Positions 34,469 to 45,300 of a stretch of 64,000 bases of DNA are shown piece by piece; position 1 is the first letter of the stretch; every line of letters begins with the position of its first letter. The position numbers and the translations under genes were made by a program. The stretch is from assembly GCA_964036665.1 (NCBI GenBank), contig OZ038532.1, forward strand, positions 9,992,037 through 10,056,036, in the 5' to 3' direction. Source of the DNA: Gordius sp. MW1 (Eukaryota > Nematomorpha > Gordioida > Gordea > Gordiidae). The notes below the pieces were generated by a model. That model made no database searches and was not told the origin of the DNA. It worked only from the letters and a program-made list of their open reading frames with translations.

Positions 34469-34631
34469 CAAGGGCGTAGCCAGCATTGGAATCAGAAGGG
34501 GGCAACAATGATTTAGAGAGCGGCAAAATAATTATTTATAGAAATTTTAGCCATAATTTTGATAAATTTCCACAATTTGGATTTAGAGAGGGACAGCCGC
34601 TCCTCCCTGACCCCCTCTGGCTACGCCCGTA
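34469..34631 (+). mobile_element. GGCGTAGCC-family MITE
   Basis: Starts CAAGGGCGTAGCCAGCATTG and ends CCTCTGGCTACGCCCGTA. Flanked by AGTATCAT at 34461-34468 and 34632-34639, a perfect 8-base duplication. Same core blocks as the 20768 copy. Confidence 0.9.
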
Positions 34632-34639
34632 AGTATCAT

Positions 34640-37320
34640 AATATAATAATTATATAATATTTTATTATTAAAAAAAATTAAGAATATATAAAATTGTTAT
34701 TGAATCCACGACATGTGAATCGCGCATTTGAGCATGAAGAAGTATAGCGCCTCTAAAGTTGAAACTTGAAAGACACAACCTAATATTTAACGAAAAGGGG
34801 AAAAATTCACGGGATGGGCTCGGAGGCTTGCAAACTTTAATTAATCTATAAAAAAAGTCAATTAAGATTTAAAAAAGACGCCGCTTAAAGTGTAATGCAA
34901 AAATAAAGGGAACGGGTTTTTGCCCTCCCGCCGGGCTCTACAAATTAATGTCAGACAGCAAGATTTAGGGATATGGCAGCTTTTTGAACCTTAACAACTA
35001 ACGGTTAAAATTATTAGTTTAAAAAAGATTAAAAAAATTAGGGAATAACAAATATTATTTTTTGACGCTGCCAAATAATCCAAAGGTACGCCGCCTTTAT
35101 AGTCAGAGGTCACTGATTTAAAACAGATTATAATCCATTTAGCGTCTTTATTATTTATTTTTTAAAATTTATTTACGCTTTAAATTATATGGTGTAGTGT
35201 ACTTTTAATTGCAGGGTAAAACAAAATTTTATTATACTGACGACTCAAAACCTTCGCGTCCAATCATATTATAGAGCGCATTAGTTAGGCAAACGCTAGC
35301 GTAGGTGTGAGGGGAGGGAGACTGGGCATAGGATGGCTCACGGTAGCGATGGGGGGATAACTGATGTCAACGTGGAGGTAGGGCTGAGGGAAGGAGAAGA
35401 TAGTTGCAGGCGAGTATGAGGTGGGAGGACCCAAGGGCGCAAGTGGCCCACCCTAGCTAAGGGCGAAAGACCCTAGCTAACTTAGTGGTAAAGGGGGGAG
35501 GTTGCTAGAGGGAAGGGGAAATACCTAGGAAGTCATAAATGGTCTAACAGTCTAGATCCAAGCTCTAATCGGGGTCAAAAATCAGAAAGGATTTTGACCT
35601 CTAGGTGGCGTCAAACAAATTAATTGCAAGCAGCGGTCACCAGATTCGTAGTGTTTTATTATAAAGCATCAAGTTGATTTAGGGCAAAAAAAATCAGTTG
35701 AGATTTACAAGGTGATCAGTTAAGGTTTAAGAAATAAGCATGTATTTTGGCCTCAGCCCCGGCTCAGGCGACTTAAATTCAAACAATTTATTTTTAGGCA
35801 AATATTTAATCAAAATTCTAGTCTTTAAACAAGTAGAACACGCTTAAAAAGTGAGGTTTACAAAAATAATCAATAAAAATAAAAAGGATTTTCCCTCGGG
35901 CTAAGGTCAGATCGATTTAAACAACGGTTATCATATATTTTAGGCAATTAATCAGCCAGTTTCGTCTGCGCTATAAAGCAAGAGGTTGGCCAACTTAAAA
36001 AAAATAGATTGTGATTTAATAAGGTAAACAGGTGAGGCACACAAATAAAAACCGATATTGGCCTTGGGGTCAGAAAAATTAAAATCGACAAACTGTCATT
36101 ATTTAAATTTTTTTTGGAAACAAAGAATTTTTACAGAAGTGTAATTTTACACTATTAAACATAGGTAATCAAGACACATCAAGATAGGAAACAGTGGCTT
36201 AGGGAATGGAGAGTTTTCAATTAGAACTTCCCTCCCCCCATTGACTAAAATTTTAACCAATTTTAAGGAAAAACTATTGATATTAATAGGGTTCTTGTTA
36301 ATAGTGCTCTGATAGATACTTATTACCTTAATTAATTTGATGTTTATCTAGGATGAAAACTACCAATTCTAAAACTATTTATACAAAAATTGTTCGTACA
36401 TTGTGCGTGTATAAAGATAGAAAAAATTTTAACTATTAATTATTTCTCTACAAAACTTCTCAACTTCTAAAATAGAAGAGGAAGACTAGTACAAGCCAAT
36501 TTTAATACTAATGATAATTGATAATTAAATGTTTTTAAGTCTTTAACTTGCTTATTTAAGGGCGCTTTAAATTCCTTTTGATAATTGTTGAAAATAAAGA
36601 TTTTAAATACGATTTCGGTTCGGGTTTTGTAAAGAGGGCCCGATTTAAGACGTGTGATAACCTGAATCAAATAAGAATAACTCTAATTAACATGCCATCT
36701 AGGACACAATTAAAATTTGAGACTAATTTGACTAAATTATCCCTACCTCTTTTAGAATGTGACTCTAAAATAAAACCAGACATATAACGTTTTCATTCTT
36801 TTTGGAGCTCATCAGTATGCCATAGTTAATTTTCTAGTCACAGCTTCATTTTTAAACACTTTACAATCCCTTTTCTTTAGAAACTGAGTGTGCTATCTCT
36901 CATAGAGATTGATGATTAAATTCAACTAAGAATGTATATCCCTCATGGTTTAGTAGATTGATTTTTAAAGTCCACTTTTAGATGAATCTTGACATAGCCA
37001 ACTTTATTAAAGCAAATGTGGTTGGAAGTATTAAATTCTGGCTTGCAAATGGCCCATAAACGTGCCGGGCATGGATGGGGTTAAATAAGATTACGGGCCC
37101 GACTTGGAAAGGCTAACGAAACGAGCTCTAGCCTAGCTATAAGTAGGTCCCACTCCTGCCTGCAATTAGCTTTTATTTTTGTATTTTAAGGCGTATGAAA
37201 TGGTGTGTTTTTATGATGTATATATCAAAATTTATTATTTTTTAATTTTTACAATAATGGTTTGAACCTTGTGATTCATGAATACGTAGATCCCAAAAGT
37301 TTTTATTTTTTAACAAGGTT
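34640..37320. other. Intergenic DNA; unusual G-rich island at 35280-35560
   Basis: No gene recognised; overlapping ORFs at 36467-36787 are in both strands and show no motif. The stretch 35280-35560 is much more G-rich on the plus strand than its surroundings, with GGAGG/GGGGA runs and a repeated CCTAGCTAA phrase. At 37060-37165 a GCCGGGCATGG...CGGGCCCGAC block resembles the GC-rich hAT ends seen elsewhere. Confidence 0.4.
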
Positions 37321-37326
37321 GATAAC

Positions 37327-37631
37327 TATCAGGATGACCGTACTAATAATAAACTAATAATAATAGAAATAATATCATTTTATTTATCACTAGGGCCGGG
37401 GGAGGGACAACTATAAATGAACAAAAGAAATGTATAAGTTAAGTAAATAAAAACATATGTTTCTTTTTGCCAACTCGGATTTTGGCTTACAATATTCAAT
37501 CATATAATCTGTATACAATGATATACCAATATACAACAACACATATACAACATCATATATATAACACATATATAACATCTTTCCCCTTAAAGAATGAAGA
37601 ATCACCAATATACCAATATGTAACATCAACA
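37327..37631 (-). repeat. Direct repeat A, candidate LTR
   Basis: 305-bp segment recurring at 38224-38530 with roughly 95% identity by eye. On the minus strand it starts TGTTGATGTTACATATTGG and ends TACGGTCATCCTGATA. Unit features include ACAACACATATACAACATC and CCCCTTAAAGAATGAAGAA. The TGTTGATG start is typical of copia-class LTRs. Confidence 0.8.
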
Positions 37632-38223
37632 TCCTTCCCCTTAAGAATGAAGAATCACCAATATACCCTCAAACACCAATGTGTAACATTCCATAAACTC
37701 TTGAAGTGGGCTAGCTGTAAGGGTGAGATGGGATGGAAATTATCAGTAGGGATATTTGTAGATTTGAAGGTGTGGACTTGGCAACGTGGATTCTGGGGAT
37801 GCTATTTCCAAGAATGGATTAGGTGGGAAGGTGAGATGGGGTGAAAATTGTCAGAAGGGGAAATATGGGGTTTTGAGGGTGTGCATTTGGAAAAGTGGGT
37901 TTTGTGGAAGCTAGTGGCAAGGTTAAATTCATATGTAGTTTCCTAATTTAAGTTGGGCATTCCCATATCCATAGAATAATGAATTTAACAACCTAAAATG
38001 ATCTCCTTAGAATAATGACAACCTGAAATGATCTCCTCAGAATAATGAATTTACCTCCTGAATTCATATAATCCTCTCATAAGTCTTATGATTTCCATAA
38101 AATAATGTTTCCCTTTTCATTGAATCATCTATGCATACTCTTGCATAATCCTTTTCCTCCTTAGAATATTTATTTGGAATTCCTCTTCTTGTTCATTACC
38201 AATAGTTTTCTTCTGACACTAGT

Positions 38224-38530
38224 TATCAGGATGACCGTATTAATAATATACTAATAATAGGAATAGAAATAATATCATTTTATTTATCACTAGGGCGGGG
38301 GAGGGACAACTATATATTAACAAAAGAAATGTATAAGTTAAGTAGATAAAAACATATGTTCCTTTTTGCCAACTCGGATTTTGGCTTGCAATATTCAATC
38401 ATATAATCTGTATCCAATGATATACCAATATACAACAACACATATACAACATCATATATATAACACATATATAACATCTTTCCCCTTAAAGAATGAAGAA
38501 TTACCAATATACCAATATAAAACATCAACA
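38224..38530 (-). repeat. Direct repeat B, candidate LTR
   Basis: Second copy of the 37327-37631 segment in the same orientation, separated by a 592-bp interior with no coding capacity. Immediately downstream on the minus strand (after CCTGATA) is ACTAGTGTCAGAAG, weakly similar to the copia initiator-Met primer site TGGTATCAGAGC. This fits a TRIM-like or internally deleted copia element, but a simple tandem duplication is not excluded. Confidence 0.75.
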
Positions 38531-39239
38531 ATAACAAAGCTAGCTGATTTTTGCTAAATGAAATTAACCTTGCAGAGAGCTTCCAATTATATTTGCCATA
38601 AATGGTGTTATGCACTACGGGTCGCTTGATGGAAGAAATAAAAACCCATTTGTGGCGGGATCTTCTACCATAATTTATATTGAACATTTTTACGTTTAAA
38701 TAAATGATTGTTTTAATGCTGAAAAAAAAAATTTGCATTTAAAAAGCAGATAAATTTTTTTAAAAAGAGTCTAGACTGGGCCCGTGCTTTAATAAGATTA
38801 GCCAGGGCTATAATTTAATTTCAACGGGCTTGGGGACCGGGTTTCAAATTTTTTGTAGTCATAACGAGTTTTTTTTGTTAGATATTCAAAGAAGCTGTTT
38901 CTATATAAGCCAAAATTTCTGCTGACTAATTACTCAGGTCTACGAAAAAACATCCTGCAATCGGACCCATAATTGTGATAGAAATTTTGAGCTGGAAAAT
39001 AATCTGTTATTAGTTTTTTTCCACAATTACCAGTTTTTGATAAACGAGGTTGAAGGTGCCAAAAACGCTCTTTTTAAGCCTTTTTGAGACTATATTGCCA
39101 CGGATTTTTAATATTTAGTGAAAAATAGTGATACATTCATGTAGATTAAAGTTTCAGCTCTACTCTTTTATTTTTTTTATATCACCCTTATACTTAAATT
39201 TATAACCGTGTTTAAAATACCGTTGCACAGACCCTAGTA

Positions 39240-39568
39240 CAGTCAAAACCGTTTAATTGCAAAGCCTTGGACCCGAAAAAAATTCGCGATTAACCGATAT
39301 TTTGCTTAAACGATGAAAATAAAAGTATATGTACATTATAATAAATATTCGTTTCTTACGCTTCGCAATAAAACGATATTTTATTTAATTATCTGGTTGA
39401 TTTAAGGACTCGAAAATGTTTGTGAATATCCGATATTGTACTATTAAGCAATTTGTCAATAAACGGTGTTTTGTTAATATTATCGTTTAAAAAAAACAAA
39501 ATGGCGGTTAACTTCGCGATTAAAAGATTTTCGCGATAATCCGATTTGCGATTAAGAAGTTTCGACTG
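39240..39568 (+). mobile_element. pogo/Tigger-like MITE
   Basis: Left end CAGTCAAAACCGTTTAATTG and right end (reverse complement) CAGTCGAAACTTCTTAATCG. TA dinucleotides flank both ends (39238-39239, 39569-39570). Subterminal CGATTAACCG and GCGATTAAAAG repeats are typical of pogo-clade Tc1-mariner MITEs. 329 bp, no coding sequence. Confidence 0.85.
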
Positions 39569-39819
39569 TATAGCGATAAGTAGTAAAAAATCCTATTGTA
39601 GCTGTGCAGGGGGGAGGAAACGGGTGGAGGGGCGAGAATTATATTTTATCAAATTCTTAAAATAACCAAACGAGGTTACAAAAGATGTCGGGCCCGGTTC
39701 TAGTCATGCCCAAGAATAAAAAAGGATTTTGGCCACGGGCCGACATATAAATTAGAACATGTTTCCGATACCCCTGAGCCCATTTGATTTCGCTCCGCCA
39801 GTTCTCATTCGACTATTTG

Positions 39820-40592
39820 CTAGGAGCCTTCATGCCAATTTCTATTGGGCCAACCGTTCCCTTGACTCAGACTGGTCCAATCAAGCGATTTTCGTTCTCT
39901 TATTTGATGTCCTTAGATAGCATGTCCCAATCGTCGGTAGGAAGCATTTTAGTCAAATTGACTACTTGCTTATACGGCGAAAGGACTTTTGGAGTGTCAA
40001 GGATTGCAAAGTAATACCGGGAGAAGAAATCTCCAGGTAACATCATCCCTTTGTTATGAATCTTGACAGAAGAGTATTTCCCGAAAGAAGAAAGGTCTAT
40101 GAACTTCAATTTCGATATGAAAGGCTAAAGGATTCAAAAAGCCTTCTCACTCTTGGGTGCAAGGAAGTTGCAAAGGGACGTAAACGACGATTGAAAGACG
40201 CTATCTAAGAACATAAAGGAAACAGCGATTCGTGTTCTAGGACAGACCAAAGGAGGCAAAGCTATGAGGGAATTATGGTGGTGGGATCAATCGGTTAAGG
40301 ATTTCATCGAAAGAAAGAAAGAAAAATCTATTTAGACGGTGGCATAATTCAAAAAAGTCGGAGGATAATCAAGAGTATAAGGACCCAAAGAGGGCCGCCA
40401 AAAGGCCGTTGCATTAGCGAAGAATGCGGCCTACACCAGATGGCAAACAAACTGGATCATAAAGGGGGCAATAGGCTTATGTACAAATTAGCCAGGATAA
40501 GGGAGAAGAAAAGTCGCGATGTCGGAGCTCTTAAAATAGTCAAAAACGAGAGGGGTCAATCCTTATACAAGCCAAAGGAAGTTCCCATATGC
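39820..40592 (+). mobile_element. RTE LINE fragment, plus orientation (linker before RT)
   Basis: The plus strand matches the reverse complement of about 640-1260 in the first RTE copy: GGAAGCATTTTAGTCA, then TTGCTTATACGGCGAAAGGA, then a VFPERRKVYE-encoding stretch near 40075, GKEVAKGRKRRLKDAI-like codons near 40170, and REKKSRDVGALKIVKNERGQ near 40500-40560. It stops abruptly at about 40592, where an oppositely oriented fragment begins. Multiple frame breaks. Confidence 0.8.
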
Positions 40593-41330
40593 TTAGGATT
40601 CTCGGATAAGTTTTTCCCCTTCTTTGTTCTTGACAACATGCCCATAGCCTCCATGATTGCGTTCATACCCGAGACGATCTTTCCCTACGTGAGCGTCGAA
40701 ATTGGCCCCAATAATTAGCCTTTCTTCCTGTCGGATTCCTTGTATTTCCTTTTCCAATGAATCGAAGAATATGTCTTTCTCTGATTCCATACACCGAATT
40801 TGAGGAGCATACGCGCAAATAACGATTAGAGGCCCCCTTGATCTGCAATCTTCACCCACATTAAGCCTGTTGGAACAACGCTTTACTTCCACCCCTTGTC
40901 CTTGAACGATTCTTTCAGAACGATACCGACCCCGTTTCTACGATTTGATGTCCACTGTAGAAAAGCTTGTATCCTTCTTCTAATTCCCAACCTTTCGTTC
41001 CGTTCCACCTCGTCTCCTTTAGGCAGACGATCTGTACCTTTCTTCTTTTTAGCATTTGTGCGACCTTGATGCTCTTCCGTTAACGTTCTCACATTCCAGC
41101 ACTTATCACAACTGATTTCCTTAAACGCCTTTGTTGAGAGTTGGGCAGTAACTCTAGTGTATTTTTCACATTGCACGGGCGTTTGTGGAGGACGCCCTGG
41201 CCTTCTGTTGTAAAATCTATTTTAAACTATCATGATTTTGGAGTTGGTTTTATAGCCGGTTTCCGACCTGACGCCAACCCTCCACATTTTGAACACGAAC
41301 TTGGGACCGTCGTAGGTAGTGTTAAAAAGC
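40593..41330 (-). mobile_element. RTE LINE fragment, minus orientation (5' end and endonuclease)
   Basis: Minus-strand ORFs 41176-40883 and 40892-40593 encode endonuclease pieces: CDKCWNVRTLTEE, TSNRRNGVGIVLKESFKDKG, GEDCRSRGPLIVICAYAPQI (better preserved than in the first copy), and IIGANFDAHVGKDRLGYERN. The 5' end near 41330 corresponds to that of the first copy near 2045. Frames are broken. Head-to-head with the 39820-40592 fragment. Confidence 0.85.
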
Positions 41331-41339
41331 TATCATTTA

Positions 41340-42336
41340 ATGTAAAATAACAAACGTAGGAATCTATACGAGTTATATAGTTACTGCTGAAAGGGTTTGT
41401 TTTATTATTATTTGTTAATAAAAGCCATAGTGATAAAATTCAATAATCATTTAAGCTACTATGCATTGTATGGGATAACTTTCGAGAAAAATGTCCGTCT
41501 GTCTTGTCGTGTCCAACTTGTATTTATAATGGAAAAGTACAATTCTAGTATCATTGACTAAAAAATTATTAATAAAAGAATTAAATTTAGCCAAAGCCGG
41601 GCTAAAACACCTAGGGAGGAACCTAGATATCCACGACGTATTCGACAAGTTCCAGGATATTTAAAGCTTATTCAATAAATGTAATATTTGATATTGTGTT
41701 ATTCTTTTTGTGACGATATTAGTTTTGTAGTTCCATTGTTCAATTTTACCACTTTGTTCGTTTTTGTTGAGTCGCGCTATCCTAGTTATAAAGTGTGATT
41801 TGTGTTGTTGGTGATGTTATTCCTTGGTTCGTAAATATATTTCCTCTTCTCTTATTCATTTCTCACAACATAAGGGAGAGCTATCTATACCTTAAATAAA
41901 CATTTTATAGTTTAATTTCTTATTAACTGTTAAAACGACACAGAAATTTTATATGGATTTTCAACTCTCATCTATCTAAATAGATATATATATATACCTT
42001 TCTTTTAAATATCTTGTATGACCCCTCGTCAAATATACACAACAATTTTTGTCTTTAAATACAGCTTCAAGTTTTATTATTACACATAAATAATGTTAAT
42101 TAAGCTAATTATAGCCTAGTGATCCATGACAATCTACTTACCATCTCACTTTGCTGAAACTAATCGTTAATTATTTGTATAAATGATAGCTGCACACTAG
42201 GTCTTTTTTAAACCTAACCGAAACCTAGTTTTAAGCCATGAAAATCTTGAGTGAACCGATTCGTGAATTTTGGATTGCTTTATTTATGAATGTCGATTAC
42301 TTGTAAATGTACGCCAGAATCGTTTTTTAATATCAT
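41340..42336. other. Upstream region of the FEM1-like gene
   Basis: AT-rich, no gene recognised. A 65-codon minus ORF (41648-41451) has no motif. No convincing TATA box; the promoter cannot be placed from sequence alone. Confidence 0.4.
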
Positions 42337-45300
42337 ATGGAAAGTCGGGCAACAATTTTAGATGTAAAATTGTACCAAAAACTTTATGAATATGCTAAAA
42401 GTGGGCATTCAAAACTTCTATATATTAGCCTTAACAAATTATCACATGATAGGCAGATATCAGCCTTAGCTTATTCCAGTCCAGAAAATGTTTTATCTCT
42501 TAAAAATCCAGCTTCACTTTGCAAACGTGGGTATATCGAGCTGAGTGAACTAAATTCAAGTCTTAACTATAAATATATCTCACATTCTAACAGATTGGAA
42601 GCATATATCAATTTATTATACAATATAGAATTAAATGTTTTATCAGTTGCAGTAGTAAATGGCCATTACAATGTAATTAACATGCTAATTACTAAATTTG
42701 GGAATACATTAAAACCTTATAATAAAAGGAATGATGGATTAGGTGATAATTACCCAATACAACAATCAGACAACACATCTCAAAATACAGCATTGCAATA
42801 TATATTTAAAGGCTCTTTATCATTATGGCTTGCTACCGCTCTGGGTAACATAAAAATTGTAAAAGCATTATTAGAATTTGGTGTTAAACCAGATTGTAAA
42901 CCTTCAATTACTGATGTTACTTTAAATAATGTTGATAAAATTTGCCAAAACCCTTTTTATTCTTGTTTGATGATTGCATGTTATAAAACACATGAGTCAA
43001 TTGTTGAAGAGCTATTAATAAAAGGTGCTAAAGTGTGCAAATGGGATGTATATGGATATACGCCATTTCATTATGCAGCTGAAAAAGGAAATCTAAAAAT
43101 TTTAAAATTACTTATTGCCTCTTTAAACAACATTCATTATTGTAATTGTAACGAAATTCTTTGCAATCTTGTGCATTCTTCTAATTTAAAAGACAATAAT
43201 TTAAAACATTTAATGTTAAAATGGCAAAATATCATTGGTAGAGATTACAAATCTAATCCTAATATCAAATCTGAATCACCATTATACCAAGAAAAATTTG
43301 ATTGCCATACATGTTTAAATTCATCTAAAATTGAAGAAAACATGTTACATAGACTTATGAGACCCACTATCTATGGGTCCACTCCTTTACGTTTAACAGC
43401 TGAAAGCTTAAATGATGATTGTGTTAATTATTTGATCAAAGATCTTAGTTGCGCTAACTTAACAAAAACATCAAATGTGCGTCGATATAATACTACAACA
43501 TACCCCTTTTCCAGCCAAGAAATCATAGAAGCTTATGAGTTATTGGCAGCTGGGTATATGCATGATCATTTAAAGCAGGACTTGGTAAAAGCGAAATACT
43601 ACTTCCAAAGGGCCATCAAGGAGCGAGTAAAATATGAAAAGTCTGTTGAAGTTTTAGCTAGCCCTGATATCCATGTTAAAACTCCCAATAGCAATGACCA
43701 TGATAGCCCCCATCCTTTATTTGCTAAACGCGTACCAGCAGTTACGCTGAGCGACTATGATGCTATCATTAATAACTTGGATGAGTTGTACATTGAAACG
43801 CTCATGATTTTAGAGAGGATATACGGTCCTTACCATTTTAACTACAGCATGAAACTAAAAAATTTGGGGGCGAAGTATGCCAAAAACGCCGAATTTTACA
43901 AGTGTCTACCCTTTTGGATATACTCTTTGGAAATTGATTACGTTTCTAGGCAATGTGTAAACGAAACCTTACTAAAAATGATAAGGGTATGCTTGCTTTA
44001 AATAACATATAATTAATTGGCTGGCAATTAAAATTTCATGCTTGGTCCGAGACATAAAATTTATATCTTTGATTTTAAACAAATGATGTTTTGACAGCAT
44101 TAATAATCATGGGCGTAGCCAAGGGGGGGGGGGGCAGGGAGGGGCGCTGTCCCCTATAAATCCAAAGATAAATCTAAAAAAATTATAGCTAAAATTTTAA
44201 AAAATGTTCATTTTGCTCCCCCCTAAATCATTATTGCCCCCCTCTAATTCCAATGCTGGCTACGCTCATGTTAATAATGTATTTGATATTAAGTGCAAAC
44301 CAACTTTACTTAATTTTTTTTTTATTTTTCTTTACAACGTTTGTGCTAAGATATTTATTTATAGAGATAACTTCGTATTATAGCTTTTATTTGACTTCAG
44401 GTAATAATTTTATTCAAACCATCAACTCTTTAGCCACTTTTACTTGTAGTTTAAAAATACTACGTCTTTCTTACCCAATTTATTTATTAATTTAACAATT
44501 GATGCCAAAAATTAAATACAACCCCTAAAAAATTGCAAATTTTACATCAGATCTTCTCCCAAATGCTAACATTGGATATTGACTTTCAATTCGAGAACTT
44601 TTTCGTCCTGCTCGTATATTCCGAAAAGTCGTTGGTTCGCAATTTAACGTTGAACAGATCTAACCATTTGGACCACGAATCAGCCTTTAAAATACAGTGA
44701 GTCCTTAGCATAAGCCTAGCCAGGGGGAGGCAGATATGGGCGGCCACCCCCCTCCAAAATCTCTGCTTTTTATAATTTTTATTGTAAGTATGGTTGAAAA
44801 ATCATCATTTTGCCCCTTATTTGATCATTTCATTCAAATCCAGACTACGCCCTTGGCCCTCACTACTAAACATGCTTTTAAAAGAATTTACAATAAATAC
44901 CGTGCCCATGGGGGTAGTCAGGTTTGGGATTGGGGGGGGGGCTAAAATGATTAAGTTCAATTAGGGGGGGGGGTAAACATATTTTTTTTTAATTTTAAAG
45001 GTTTTAATAAAAAAAATTTAGGCAGGGGGCGGCCCCCCCCCCCTTGGCTACGCCCATGACCGTGCCTGATCAATTTTGTATTGTAATGTGAGATGTTTCA
45101 CATGGGCGATTGGTTTGGGAAGGTCTATTTATGGCACTAATGTTTAAATAAAAAATCGAATTTTATCGGTGTACATTGCAAATCAATTTTTTTACCACCG
45201 CTCGCATTTCTGTGAGGAAATCTGCCTTAAAGTATACAAATTTCTGTTTCATTTTATAAATTTCTGGGGGTTTGCCACGCATTATTAAGATTTTTGGTAA

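Noticed and set aside
37467-37844. 125-codon plus ORF
   Set aside because: Runs across the direct repeat and its interior; Tyr/Thr/Ile-rich translation of ATATACAACA repeats, not conserved in the second repeat copy.
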